A DNA stretch of 64,000 nucleotides from Hydractinia symbiolongicarpus (GCF_029227915.1 NC_079875.1:25554001-25618000), one strand, 5' to 3'. Numbered from the stretch's first letter, positions 1 through 10,190 are shown. The notes: generated from the sequence alone by a model not told the origin. Numbers and translations are program-made.

Positions 1-820
1 GTGGACGCCAGTTACAAGGAAACCTTCGGTTTCTCGTGGCGTGCAAAGTTGCATTCTGTGCAAGAAACCATCCTCATATTTCTCTCACATATCGGGTGCC
101 TGTAGGACCTCCCTTACGCAGGCTAGATAGATACACATACTGTCATGACTCGGTTTTAATAGTTTTGGTTAAGGCATTAAGCAAAGGGAAAGGTATTAAA
201 CATTACTATGTGCACGTGTCTTGACGAAAATTATACCTACCAAGAATGGGCAACGTTCCGACATTGTTAATATACCTACGTGTAGACAATACAATACAAA
301 TTCCAACAAATTTCGTACTTTTTACACATTTTTTTTAAAGTACGTAATTCATAAAACTACTCTATTTTTAATAATTAATTGTGTTTTCTATTCAGTACAA
401 GAAATTGTCGCTGGATTGAAGTGCAATAACAAAATCCCTTTCTGGCAAATGTTTTTCTACAATTTTTATTTTTTCCAGATTTGAAGATGCCTAAAAACAA
501 ATACAACGAAAAAAACAGCTATGATGACAGCGGCACATTTACAAAGAATTGTAAATTACTAAGGAAAATAATTTACAAAGAGGTGGCAAGCCAGTTATTG
601 ATCGAAAGAAATGTAATTTATTACTCACTGTTTCTGATACACCAAATATTGTGCGTATGTAGAATTGTTATCAATGGCGCTTTGTTGATCACAAAAAACA
701 TCTCCGAGACAGCCCGCACCCTAAATTGAGAGATCAATGTGTTCAATAACAAATATTAAAGAATGCTTAGAAAATGAGGCCTGGAAAGAGCAATTGAGAT
801 TTTCAAAGAGAAAACGAAAT
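1..820. other. no gene recognised
   Basis: Short open frames occur but none has a recognisable domain or a convincing start. Positions 563-593 match the start of a dispersed repeat that also occurs in every array tail (for example from 17578) and at 55404. Confidence 0.5.
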
Positions 821-959
821 TGGCTTTGTGAGACTTGCCGAAATCCCTTGGAAGAATCCCAATCCGTTGGATGTAACTGTTGCCTTAATTAGTACCATTT
901 GACCTGTATTGGAAAAACCAAATTACCGGCGAGACACATATGGTTCTGCCTAGAACTAA
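821..959 (+). pseudogene. PHD-finger remnant, first copy
   Basis: In the frame starting at 821 the sequence reads W-x-C-x2-C, then C-x2-C, a TAG stop, Y-H-x3-C and later W-F-C. This is the spacing of a PHD zinc finger, a chromatin-reading domain. The stop sits where PHD fingers normally have an aromatic residue just before the H-x2-C pair. The last zinc-binding cysteine after W-F-C is not visible. I call it a decayed exon. It resembles the better preserved PHD finger at 4691-5116, which has a stop at the same position, so the two may come from related sequences. No start codon or flanking exon could be assigned. Confidence 0.45.
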
Positions 960-1779
960 GTTTTTATTTTCGTTTTTGTTGTTAACGCACATGCGTACAT
1001 CTGCAAAAATGCTATAAGATTTTCCTAGTGTTTTTTCGTTTCAGCCTCAATATTCTTCATTTCTGAACTAATATGAGCATCATATCTTCTTCATAATATT
1101 CTTGACATGACTATAGTCTGAAAACACATAATTAGCCTTGTAGTATACTTAGTCAAAGTTGTAGAAATGTAAATAAAAGCTCCAAGTACAGATAACCTTA
1201 AAAAGAAAATATCTTTTCACCGTCAACTCTCCAACTTCAAGAAAAAAGAAATACATGAATGCCGTACTTCTACCAAAAAAAAGTAAAAGTACGGTCACGT
1301 ACTTTTAGCCACTTCGCTTTCAAATTATGCAACAACTTGATGGGTACTGCAAAAACCTTTAAGTAATGTTTTCCGAAGGATAAGATTATTTACTTATTTT
1401 AGAGGAAATATCAAGGCAGGAAACAAGTTATAAAAATGAAATGGATAATATTGACCTTAAACTCAAAGATGACAATACATTCTTCATCAGTAAAACAACT
1501 TGTTTATTATCTAAAATGATCTTGATCAAATTGTGCAGTGATGCCTTTCATCACATGAAGACTTTACAAATTGGATGGAAATTCTCTCAATGTGAAACTT
1601 ATCTAAGGATGTAAAATTAGTATATATGTCAATGAATGTTGTGTTGAAAAAAACTTTTATCACCGTTATTTCCCCTATGCTGATATAAAGTTAGATTTCT
1701 TTCATGCGACTCAATTACCCATGAAACCTCATTATTACTTACTGATGAACGAAGTCACTTTTGTTTTTAACAAAAAGAT
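960..1779. other. no gene recognised
   Basis: AT-rich sequence without a long open frame. Some in-frame stretches between 1440 and 1600 could be decayed coding sequence of the neighbouring remnants, but frames break too often to assign anything. Confidence 0.4.
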
Positions 1780-1926
1780 GACTTCTGCGCTGTTCGGACC
1801 ATGAAAACCCCTGGTTATGCAGTTAAAGGAATTATCCCAGGACAAGGAACAAAAGCAAATGAAGCCCTCCATCGATTACTCAAGCACAGCCTTCTATGTC
1901 TCCTGACCTTGCTTAAGTTGCGTTGA
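1780..1926 (+). pseudogene. decayed coding fragment, function unknown
   Basis: An open stretch ending with TGA at 1924-1926 has protein-like composition, including the segment GQGTKANEALHRLL. I have no family name for it. It precedes the deubiquitinase-like and PHD-like exons on the same strand and may belong to the same decayed gene. Neither start nor splice sites are clear. Confidence 0.2.
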
Positions 1927-3532
1927 CTGTAATCTTTTGAGGTGGTCATTGAAAACAAACCAGAGGTTATAATCCTGTAGAGAAAAAGCCTCTAAAATCA
2001 TAACCTCATGCAAAAAAAGAATTGTGCGGTCTTTACAGGACATGCAAAGAAAGAATGTGGTGTTGAGTTGCAAAATCCATTGCAGTCTTCGTCTTCATGC
2101 ACGCAAGTCAGCAAAGGAAACAGAAATGGATCTAAGAGCCAAAAATCTTCCCAGTTTTTTCCAGCAAAAAGTGAAAAATCAGAGCTTGTCATTGTTAACG
2201 TACAGGCTGCTGATTGTTACTGGAAAAGGTGCAATGTTATTCAATTTTTCCAAATGTTAAGTTCTGAAACAATTGTTAAAAAGAGTGGATTCGTCTGATT
2301 ATTTGGAAGATAATTTGCTTATTTTCAAAAGAGCAATGATGGCAGCGTGACTGTCAATTATTTAACTGTACTCGGCAATCATCAACCAAGCAGTATTCCT
2401 GATTTAATGGTAATACTTTTAGAATTAAAAAATAAAATACACAAATTATGTGCTGCTAATGCTGACAGGTATGTATATAATACTTTGTTTTGTTTTCTTG
2501 ATTATTTCTAAAATAGATTAAGAATAGATTTTTAAAATGCTTTTGGGAATGGTAAATTAAAGTTTTACACTTTTAAACTGTGGTTGCTCCATTAATTCCC
2601 CCCTCCAGATTGTAAAATCTTTATGTAAAAACGATCAATGATCCAAACAGAAGAGTACTGTCGCCTTTCTATGTTACAAGAACCAATGCAAGTTACATCG
2701 AAGTGTTTTAAGATAAGTCTTAAATATTTTACGCAAAGATTTAATTGTGAATGCTGCACGAGGGATAGTACAATATTGGTAATAGTTTCCATCTCTTAAA
2801 AGAGAAAAATAGCAAGGAAGACAAACTGTTTGAAATTCTAAAAAGTGTAAGGCCTGATATAAGAAAGTTGGCTAAGCTATACTTGCAGTTTCTTATGTGC
2901 AAACAGACAGAAGAAATATACCAAAAGTCCCTAGACATGTACAGTGGGCACAACTTTCAGGCTTTAAAGGAAGCCTTTGGAAACTATAGCGAAAACAACG
3001 ATGAGCATAAAGCAGGCATAAAGCTTTCTTTATATTTTTTTGTTTCTCAAGTCACCTGAAATAGTACAGTCTGGTCAAAAAGGGCAGTTACGACGCTGCA
3101 AAATTGTACGTGGCACAGTTTAAAAATTTAATTCATAACAACAACTTCTACGGAAATGAATATGAGCGATTTATACAGTCATTCTTAGAGCCTTTGATCT
3201 ATTATTCAGAGTTATCAAAGTGCGATAGTCTTTCCTTCCCTAAAATGATGTTACTGAAATTCCCGAGTCTGACTGGATTAAGACATCTCACGTAATCAGT
3301 CAAGTTTGTTCGTGGTTTTCAAAAGGCTACACATCACAATGCGGACTAAATGTAGTGACAGAAACACCAAAGGACTATCGATTTATGGATCAAAATAAAG
3401 AAAACGGGTAGGACAAATAAATACGCAGTAAATGAAGGATAATTTCTTTTTCACTACGATTACTAGGTTGTAGCTATTAGGTTTTTTTTACACACGTTTA
3501 AACATATATTTAATTTTACTAGAACATGGAAG
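1927..3532. other. no gene assigned; possible decayed exons
   Basis: Open stretches on the plus strand at 2868-3059 and 3104-3420 have protein-like composition but no domain I recognise. They might be exons of the same decayed gene as 3533-5568. The rest is AT-rich noncoding sequence. Confidence 0.3.
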
Positions 3533-3993
3533 GCATATTGCAATGGACAAAGAAAGACAGGTTCGAAATCGTTTAGAAGCATTCCCTGTGTACTTCTGGT
3601 TGACTTAATTACGCCAGATCGAAGGATTGACATGCAGTCTATTCCACAGAAAATGGATATAAAGACTAGCTGTGGTGAAAGTGTCAGGTATTAATTTAAT
3701 TTTAAGGTATCTTATTGGTCTGTGAATATGATCAAATGAACAACAAAACTATAAACTCAAATTCTAGTTACCAACTACATGCTGTAACGATGAACAACGT
3801 ACAACACTACACTGCCAAAATCAAGTACGATAACGACTGGTACTTTTATGACGGTATGTTGGATACTGGTATTAAGAAGATGCCCTACCACGCAATCCCA
3901 GCTGCATACCGACCAACATATTGTGTGTATGGGAAGACAGAAGACGACAACATTTCGGTTGATGTGGAAGAAATGGAACTTCAGACAAGTTAG
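3533..3993 (+). pseudogene. deubiquitinase-like exons (cysteine-protease C-terminal part)
   Basis: Two adjacent exon-like blocks are visible. The first (3533-3687) follows an AG acceptor and is followed by GT. The second begins near 3707 and stays open to 3993. The second contains Y-x-L-x-A-V, then Q-H-Y-T-A and W-Y-x-Y-D-G. This is the layout around the catalytic histidine in C19-type ubiquitin hydrolases, where a G-H-Y-x-A box is followed by W-x-x-x-D. No catalytic cysteine box was found upstream. Joining the exons seems to need a small indel near 3720, so decay is likely. The assignment rests on one motif region; another papain-fold protease is possible. Confidence 0.35.
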
Positions 3994-4690
3994 TAAACAA
4001 TAGCGAATTTTTTTGGTTATCCAGAAAATTTTTTATTTAATTTAAAAAATCTTTTTTCGAGGAAATTTAATTTCGCGAAATGTGCGGAAATTTTTTTTCC
4101 GCAAGAATTTCTCAATTGAAGTTATTTGTGTAGATGACATTGTCGACGATGAAAGAATGTTTCAAGCAGCTGAAATTCTGTCTGATCTGCATAATGTAAA
4201 TACAGGTAAGCTCATACATAAAGATTTGCTGCTGTCTTTCTAATATTTTGATGCTTTCACGCTTATTATATTTCATTAAGTAAACACAACAGATGGTTTG
4301 AATGGCACACCATCCATGAATACTGCAAAATATCATAAGGAAAACGATGAAAATTTTGGTATTTTATGTCTACCGATAGTTACTCTATTTTTGTGATTTA
4401 TGAAAATTAATAACTATTACATATTAAGAACTGCACATTTTATAACAAATTTATATTGCTTTGTTTCTTCAAGCGTTACCTCTCGTTTAGTACAATCATC
4501 TACGGATGAGGAAAGTATAGCACAAGAGAACGTATCTGACGAGAACAACTTATCAGGTATGAGAAAGCATTTAGCCATTTTTACGGCGCAATTAAATTTT
4601 TATTTAACTAATTGATGCATTAATTTATCGAAATACATATTAAAGTAATCTTCATGGCTATCTTAGTTATTCTTTAGTTTTTCCCTTTTA
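3994..4690. other. no gene assigned; AT-rich with short palindromes
   Basis: Runs of A and T with ATTTCGCGAAAT-like palindromes occur around 4020-4110. Two short exon-like pieces flanked by AG and GT are possible near 4131-4204 and 4474-4556, with acidic sequence, but I cannot link them securely. Confidence 0.3.
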
Positions 4691-5116
4691 GTTATCGAAG
4701 AGGAATTAGTACCATACAACGCTATGGGGGATCGTGAAAGATGTCATTTAATTCTTTCGTGGCTAGTTGGCAGAGAAAACGCACAATTAATCTTATCCGA
4801 AAGTCTTGACGCGGACATTTGTATGCTTCCTAAGTATGCAAAGAACCTTCCAGATTCAGTACGTGACAATGATGTAGATGTGGACATTGTGAAACAATAT
4901 GTACCTGAAACGTTCCTCGTGCAAGCCAAAAAAATGATTGCATGTAAAAAAAAGAAAACTGTTTGGACGTGTGTTACCTGTTCCAATACCTTAAATGGTC
5001 GGAGCATCTCATGCGACAGATGTTTCATGTAGAGCCATTTTGGATGTGCAGCTTTAAAGAAAAAACCATTGGGAAGTTGGTTCTGCAAATCTTGTTCAAG
5101 TTTTGAAAAAAGTTAA
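4691..5116 (+). pseudogene. PHD-finger exon with an in-frame stop
   Basis: After an AG acceptor near 4690 the frame is open, with the M of the longest ORF at 4724, to a TAG at 5030-5032. It then continues in the same frame to TAA at 5114-5116. Across the stop the zinc ligands of a PHD finger are all present: W-x-C-x2-C, C-x2-C, H-x2-C and W-F-C-x2-C. The TAG replaces the residue two before the H, normally tryptophan; TGG to TAG is a single change. PHD fingers read histone tails. The roughly 100 residues before the finger (DRERCHLILSWLVG and following) match nothing I know. Probably a decayed exon of the gene that includes the deubiquitinase-like block upstream. Confidence 0.5.
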
Positions 5117-5197
5117 TTTTGTTCCTAAGTTTGTTAAGACACCTTGCGCTGTCTTTTAGGAGAGTCCTTTAGCAAAGACATTATTATTTTATTCCAG

Positions 5198-5568
5198 GTA
5201 CATCAATCAGCGAGGATAATGATGATAAAAAGTATAAGGCAATATGGAAGCCCATCATCGATGAAATGTTTAGGACAGGAGACCTTCACAAAGTGTACAG
5301 GAAAGCCTGCGATCCTAAGGAAAATCCTCTTTTGGGTTTAAAATCCGGGGGTGTCTACACCCTTTCAAAAAACATGGCTCTCGTGAAAGCAAAAAATCCC
5401 ATTTTTGCTAAGAAACACAGTCTTTTCTTAAAAAGCGATGTATCATCTTCCACCATAATTGGTCAAATGATCCGAAACAAATTTACAGACGATTTACCGT
5501 TTGGTGGGGAACAGATAGATATTTTGATTTACATGGAGGTGGAAATTTTCTCTAGACATAGAATGTAA
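5198..5568 (+). pseudogene. unassigned exon-like ORF downstream of the PHD block
   Basis: An open frame follows an AG acceptor at about 5197 and ends with TAA at 5566-5568. It has ordinary protein composition, rich in K and D, with no domain I recognise and no zinc-ligand pattern. Position and strand suggest the last exon of the decayed gene covering 1780-5116. Whether that gene was a host gene or part of an old transposon cannot be told from here. Confidence 0.3.
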
Positions 5569-5854
5569 ATAATGTATTACTTTACCCTCCGTGAAAATAA
5601 CTCCAAAAAAAAAACACTTGCGTCTAATTAGTAAGAAAAAGTTTTTAAGCTGATACGATTAAATTTTAGGAGTTTTCTTCTTACACTTATTGTATCATAG
5701 TTTGTTATGTTACAACTTATGTTATTGTATCATAGTTTATTATGTTACAAAGTTATGGTAAAGGTATGGCAGAACATGTATAAATGATAAAGCCAATATG
5801 AAAAACTATCTTTAATCTTTCGTATCTTTAATTTAATCTAACACGGTTTGGGGA
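5569..5854. other. no gene; short direct repeat
   Basis: AT-rich. A block of about 30 bp beginning ATTGTATCATAGTTT occurs twice, near 5687 and 5722. No coding potential seen. Confidence 0.4.
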
Positions 5855-6290
5855 GTGTTTGGTCAACTTGGGTCAACAATAAATCTTGCCCCATAGTGAC
5901 TAGAGGATGTTTGGTCAACTTGGATTAACAATAAATCTTGCCCCATAGTGACTAGAGGGTGTTTGGTCAACTTGGGTCAACAATAAATCTTGCCCCATAG
6001 TGACTAGATGGTGTTTGGTCAACTTGGGTCAACAATAAATCTTGCCCCATAGTGACTAGAGGGTGTTTGGTTAACTTGGGTCAACAATAAATCTTGCCCC
6101 ATAGTGATTAGATGGTGTTTGGTCAACTTGGGTCAACAATAAATCTTGCCCCATAGTGACTAGAGGGTGTTTGGTTAACTTGGGTCAACAATAAATCTTG
6201 CCCCATAGTGATTAGATGGTGTTTGGTCAACTTGGGTCGGCGATAAATCTTGCCCCATAGGGACTGGAGGGTGTTTCGTCAACTTAGGTC
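5855..6290. repeat. tandem repeat, 52-bp period, about 8 units
   Basis: The block starting GTGTTTGGTCAACTTGGGTC recurs at 5855, 5907, 5959, 6011, 6063, 6115, 6167, 6219 and, degenerate, at 6271. The spacing is exactly 52 bp. Later units alternate between a GAGG and a GATG variant before the start, giving a weak 104-bp higher-order period. Units are nearly identical, so it is young or homogenised. Confidence 0.9.
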
Positions 6291-6424
6291 TTTTTTACTG
6301 CTGAAATATTATTGTCTTGTTTCTGCAAACCGCAAAATACAGTGGAATGTAGTTTATTTGCATTTTGAAGTTAGATATTTAATGTGCTTTGTAAAGCGTC
6401 TGCAGAAAAATATTAGTTTGCTTA

Positions 6425-6512
6425 CTCCGTCAATACGGGTCAACTCTCGTCAAAACGGGTCGGGTCCAAAATTCGGTCAATACGGGGCAAGAGGTCAATA
6501 CGGGTCGACACA
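6425..6512. repeat. short-motif cluster (GTCAATACGGGTC-like)
   Basis: Four or more imperfect copies of a motif resembling GTCAATACGGGTC lie within 90 bp. It shares GGTCAA and GGGTC with the 52-bp repeat just upstream. No function seen. Confidence 0.5.
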
Positions 6513-6599
6513 GCTCTTAATAGTATATAGTTTTGCTACACGATTGTTTGTATTTGAGTAATGGATAGCGTACGCAATTGACTGCAATGATAGATAATA

Positions 6600-6675
6600 C
6601 AGTGGAATCCCTCTAAAGCGGACACCATTGGTGCAAAAAAAAGTGTCCGCTTTAGAGGGATGTCCGCTTTATAAG
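6600..6675 (+). repeat. left terminal and subterminal repeats of the Tigger element
   Basis: The terminal repeat is followed by a short spacer and two more GTCCGCTTTA copies in the opposite orientation to the terminal CTAAAGCGGAC. Arrays of this kind usually bind transposase. Confidence 0.8.
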
Positions 6676-6968
6676 AAGTTGACCAAAAAATTAGTTTTAG
6701 ACCTAATTTTGACCAAAAAAGCTTTTTTTGTAGTACTGGCGGGTATCATGGGGTGACTTGCAACACTAGGGTAGACGGCAACATCAATAGATTTAGCTTA
6801 TCGAGCAAAGAACCCAAGTTGGCTGTGTAAAGTAAGTTTAGCAGCTCAAATTTGTCGGTGTTGCAACCAACCTTTAAGTGTTGCTAAGGTTATAAACTAA
6901 GAAACCAAGTTATATTACGAAGATATATTTCATTTATCTTATAGGTCTTTCAATACACGTTTTTCTCC

Positions 6969-8576
6969 CTATTTGAAATAATCTTTGATTGAGGATTGTT
7001 TTCTATTTTGAAGCTGAAGTTCCTCAATCTTTTTCGTAATGGTTGACAACATTTCTTGGCATGTATCATCAAAAATAGTAGATCGCTTAATTTTATCAAG
7101 CATAGTGATTAGCTCGGTGAAACCAAGCATTTCTTCTTCAACCACGTCTTCACTCTCATCATCATCCTCGGAAATCTCTTCGACCTGACATGCCATCTCT
7201 GGATTTTCAATTGCGTTAATGCTAGCTTCTCGGATTTGATGTCGCCAATTTATTTCTAATTCGTTAATTCTTGGCTCCGAAGCTGGAACATCGGCGTCAA
7301 AATCGATGTATTCTGCAGCAGACATATCTTCAGTTAATTCCTTCACCAGAGCTTCAAATTCCAAGTCATCTTCTTGATCTTCCATCAATTCACTTTCTCC
7401 TTGAACTACGCCACATTTCTCGAAACAATTTTTGATGGTCAAGTTGGTTACTTCTTTCCACGCATCTTGAACCCATTGAATGGCCATAAGTATGTCTACG
7501 CTCTTGATAATTTCAGTTGCAGATTTATTCTCCTGGATCCTTGCAAGCACGTATTTGACCAGTCTTTTTCTGTACTTCACCTTGAAGTTTTGGATGATCC
7601 CCGCATCGAGTGGTTGAAGCCTTGAAGTTGTGTTCTTCGGTAAGAAAATGATTTTGATTTGTGAAAACTGGCCTATCATTGACTCCGGATGACAGGTGGC
7701 GTTGTCCAGAAAAAGAATAACTTTTCTGTCCTCAAATAAAAGTTTTCTGTTAAAACATGCCAGTACAGTTTCCATTACTTGAGATGTCATCCAAGATTTA
7801 GGATTTGAAAAGTAGTGAACGTTAGCTGGACGCGATGGATCTTTCAATTTTTTAAAACAACGCGGGACTTTACTCTTCCAGATAACAACAGGCTGGTCGA
7901 TCTTTTCCCCAGCTGCATTTACAAAAAAAGCGACAGTTAATCTAAGCTTTGACTTTTTCCCACCCTTTGCTTGTTTTCCTTTTTCCACTAACCCTTTGGC
8001 CGGTAGAGCTTTAAAAAAACAGCCAGACTCGTCCATGTTCCAAATATTTTCTAGTGAATAACCTTCAACCAATTCTTTGATCCTCTCCATCCAGGAAGTA
8101 ACCGTTTCTGTAGAAACGTCACCAGCTTCACCAACAATACGACGTTCTTTGACGGAATATGTTGTTTTCCAACGATCCAACCAACCGTCAGAGGCGGAGA
8201 AATTATCAAAATCGCTGTTCTGAAGTTTTTCCTTAATTTCCAACGCCTCCTCTTTAAGCATTACACCATTAGGGTAGATGTTAGAAGCGCAACATATTTT
8301 GTACCATTCGAATAAGATCTCATTTATCTTGTGATACTTGCCATGGCGGTTACGTTTTTTTGTTTTCTCACGAAAAATTTCATGTTGTTCACGAATTTTC
8401 TTTTCGTCTCTTAAAATATTTGCTGCGGCTGTCTTTCCAATCTTGTAAATGTCTGCTAGTTTTCTACATCCAAGTTCTGGATTTTTTTTGGCGAAATCCA
8501 AAAACTTGATCTTATCATCTAATGATAAAGTTTTCTTCGCTAGTTTACCAGCAAGCTGCTGCTTCGACATTGCCAT
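6969..8576 (-). CDS. Tigger/pogo-family DDE transposase
   Basis: An uninterrupted 535-aa ORF, full length for the family. Residues 1-60 look like a CENP-B/psq-type helix-turn-helix (the LADIYKIGKTAAANIL segment). Residues about 80-145 fit the second CENPB/Tc5-type HTH (GWLDRWK). The DDE_1 catalytic core follows, with the three expected acidic residues visible: D182 in NMDESG, D291 in LFLDNATCH and D324 in LQPLDAG. The C-terminal 150 residues are acidic, with a D/E-rich stretch near 470-480. It would cut and paste the element by recognising its terminal repeats in the nucleus. The start was chosen from the first of two close methionines. Its 5' end lies five bases from the divergent ORF, so the two share a promoter region. 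Confidence 0.93.
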   Translation of the reverse strand: MAMSKQQLAGKLAKKTLSLDDKIKFLDFAKKNPELGCRKLADIYKIGKTAAANILRDEKKIREQHEIFREKTKKRNRHGKYHKINEILFEWYKICCASNIYPNGVMLKEEALEIKEKLQNSDFDNFSASDGWLDRWKTTYSVKERRIVGEAGDVSTETVTSWMERIKELVEGYSLENIWNMDESGCFFKALPAKGLVEKGKQAKGGKKSKLRLTVAFFVNAAGEKIDQPVVIWKSKVPRCFKKLKDPSRPANVHYFSNPKSWMTSQVMETVLACFNRKLLFEDRKVILFLDNATCHPESMIGQFSQIKIIFLPKNTTSRLQPLDAGIIQNFKVKYRKRLVKYVLARIQENKSATEIIKSVDILMAIQWVQDAWKEVTNLTIKNCFEKCGVVQGESELMEDQEDDLEFEALVKELTEDMSAAEYIDFDADVPASEPRINELEINWRHQIREASINAIENPEMACQVEEISEDDDESEDVVEEEMLGFTELITMLDKIKRSTIFDDTCQEMLSTITKKIEELQLQNRKQSSIKDYFK

Positions 8577-8581
8577 GTTGA

Positions 8582-9160
8582 ATGTGCATTAGAAATTCAA
8601 AATTCGAAATTCTTTCCAGTTTAAAATTTTACGCTGCAATGTCTTCACGATTCGAATGCTATTTTAAAGTTAAAGAAGCTGAAGAGAACACAGATATGTC
8701 GAACGTTCAACTAAATAAGATGCTTCTCAAAAACATTGACCAACAGATTGAGATTATCCTTATAAAACAGAAAGAATATCGCTTCGACTCGTTTATCCGT
8801 GGATACCATGCTTACATGGACATATGGAGCCCAAAACTCGGAGAAGAGAATTTTTGTTTAAAAGCGGAAGAAGATAACGAACATGACAAGTTTGCTGTAG
8901 CTGTTACAGATGACGATAAAGTAGTTGGGCACGTCCCTAAAAACCTTAGCAAACTATTCAACAAATTCATGTCGCTTCCTAACTGTACCATCGGATGTAA
9001 AGTGACTGGGAAGCGAGTGAACCGTGGTGCTGGCTACGGACTAGAAATTCCTGCCCAGTACCAATTAATTGGTGTTGAAAAGGCAGTTGAGTGGGCCGAG
9101 AAAAATATAAGGAAAGTGTTGGACTCGGTAAATAACAAAACTCAAAGATGTACTAAGTAA
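8582..9160 (+). CDS. HIRAN-like passenger protein of the Tigger element
   Basis: A 192-aa ORF, divergent from the transposase and inside the same terminal repeats. The more natural start is the methionine at 8639, because the frame upstream overlaps the region between the two starts. From about residue 70 it reads GYHAYMDIW, then E-x2-N-x2-D-x-F-A-V-A-V and V-V-G-H-V-P. This is the core of a HIRAN domain, known from HLTF/Rad5-type repair proteins for binding DNA 3' ends. No helicase or nuclease motif is attached. Its presence in an otherwise intact transposon suggests a role in transposition or in handling broken ends, which is inference. The HIRAN call comes from pattern memory. Confidence 0.7.
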   Translation: MCIRNSKFEILSSLKFYAAMSSRFECYFKVKEAEENTDMSNVQLNKMLLKNIDQQIEIILIKQKEYRFDSFIRGYHAYMDIWSPKLGEENFCLKAEEDNEHDKFAVAVTDDDKVVGHVPKNLSKLFNKFMSLPNCTIGCKVTGKRVNRGAGYGLEIPAQYQLIGVEKAVEWAEKNIRKVLDSVNNKTQRCTK

Positions 9161-9204
9161 AATGGTTTAAATTTTAAGAAAAAGTGACATTTCATCTCGT
9201 TATT

Positions 9205-9419
9205 TTTCCATTGTCCGCTTTATAGGGAGTGTTTATAAGGGAAACTGTCATTTGGTGCAAAGATTTTTGTCCGCTTTATAGAGTGTCCGCTTTATAATCG
9301 TCCGCTTTATAGAGATTTTTTTATGAGAGTTTGACCTAAATTCTGCCGGTGCAAAAATTTTTGTCCGCTTTAGAGGGCTGTCCGCTTTATAGGGTGTCCG
9401 CTTTAGGGGGATTCCACTG
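9205..9419 (-). repeat. right subterminal and terminal repeats of the Tigger element
   Basis: Seven copies of GTCCGCTTTA or GTCCGCTTTATAG lie between 9213 and the terminus, followed by the inverted terminal repeat. Far more copies sit on this side than on the left. The small open frame across the repeats is a by-product of the repetition. Confidence 0.8.
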
Positions 9420-9799
9420 TAATATATTTTTACCAACAATCTACAGTTACGAGTATCCAGTAAATATATAAAGCCTAGAAATATTATATCATTTTATATA
9501 CTATATGTTAACTATATCTGAGTATGTTGGAGGGAGGCTACCAAAATAGCTAGATGCTAGGGTTATGATAGTCACCGTGGACAAAAACAAACAAGGACAG
9601 GCCTAGGGAAACGCTAGGCTACACAGACAAACAAAGACAAAAAAAGTCTAGAACCATGTAGAGCGTGGTACAAACCATGTGACTATATATAGTAGGTTGC
9701 AGGAATATGTTTTTGGAGTCTCTCTTTGAGCATAATAAATGAGGCATCAAAGAATTTAATATGAGGAATCCTGATGTACCCACAGTTATTGTTATAAGA
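9420..9799. other. no gene recognised
   Basis: AT-rich flank of the Tigger insertion. No open frame or repeat assigned. Confidence 0.5.
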
Positions 9800-10190
9800 A
9801 GCTTTGCAAGGGGGTTTAAAATTTCTTTCTCGGGTCTTCATGGATTTACGCCCACGCATTTTACCCCAGTAACTTCAGGCTGGTCCTGACATAGTGTTGG
9901 GATCCCGTAACACATGTGGAAAGCTACGGCCAGGTTCACAAGTCCTGGCGTATGATGGGTAGTTGTCTGCTCTTATTTATAGTTTTGTATTTCTAGTTTT
10001 ATAGTTATTTGTTTCTTTCTATGTCGTATAGCAATTTGTAACTGTCACTAGGTGTTTGTGATGTAATGTTATTAGAGGGTCTTTAGTTCAAAAACCTTGA
10101 TTCTGCAGACTATCCTTGTAAAAAGGGAGATCTTGCACTGAATATAGATCTCTAGAGGGTGTGACCTTTACAATTCAAAAACAAAAGAGT
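9800..10190 (+). mobile_element. 3' end of an RLE-LINE, plus orientation
   Basis: Segment 9805-9960 matches the reverse complement of 61078-61260, the 3' flank of the RLE-LINE at the right end of the window. Shared landmarks are AAGCTTTGCAAGGGGGTT, CGCCCACGCAT, CACATGTGGAAAGCTAC and CAAGTCCTGGCG. A later shared stretch (about 10110-10180) contains ATCCTTG, a run of A then GGG, and TCTCTAGAGGGT, matching 60820-60900 reversed. Only untranslated sequence is present, so this is a severely 5'-truncated copy. Confidence 0.75.

Larger units (their letters stand above)
6600..9419. mobile_element. complete Tigger/pogo-type DNA transposon, 2820 bp
   Basis: Both ends carry inverted repeats beginning CAGTGGAATCCC at 6600 and ending GGATTCCACTG at 9419. 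TA dinucleotides flank both ends (6598-6599 and 9420-9421), as expected for Tc1/mariner-superfamily insertion. Inside are a minus-strand transposase ORF and a divergent plus-strand ORF. Subterminal GTCCGCTTTA motifs are repeated: at least 2 on the left and 7 on the right. Both ORFs are uninterrupted and the ends match, so this copy looks young and may be autonomous. Confidence 0.92.

Noticed and set aside
5855-6290. Possible CRISPR array
   Set aside because: The 52-bp units are contiguous, with no unique spacers, and the genome is eukaryotic.
9248-9439. 63-codon minus-strand ORF at the Tigger right end
   Set aside because: It consists of translated subterminal repeats.
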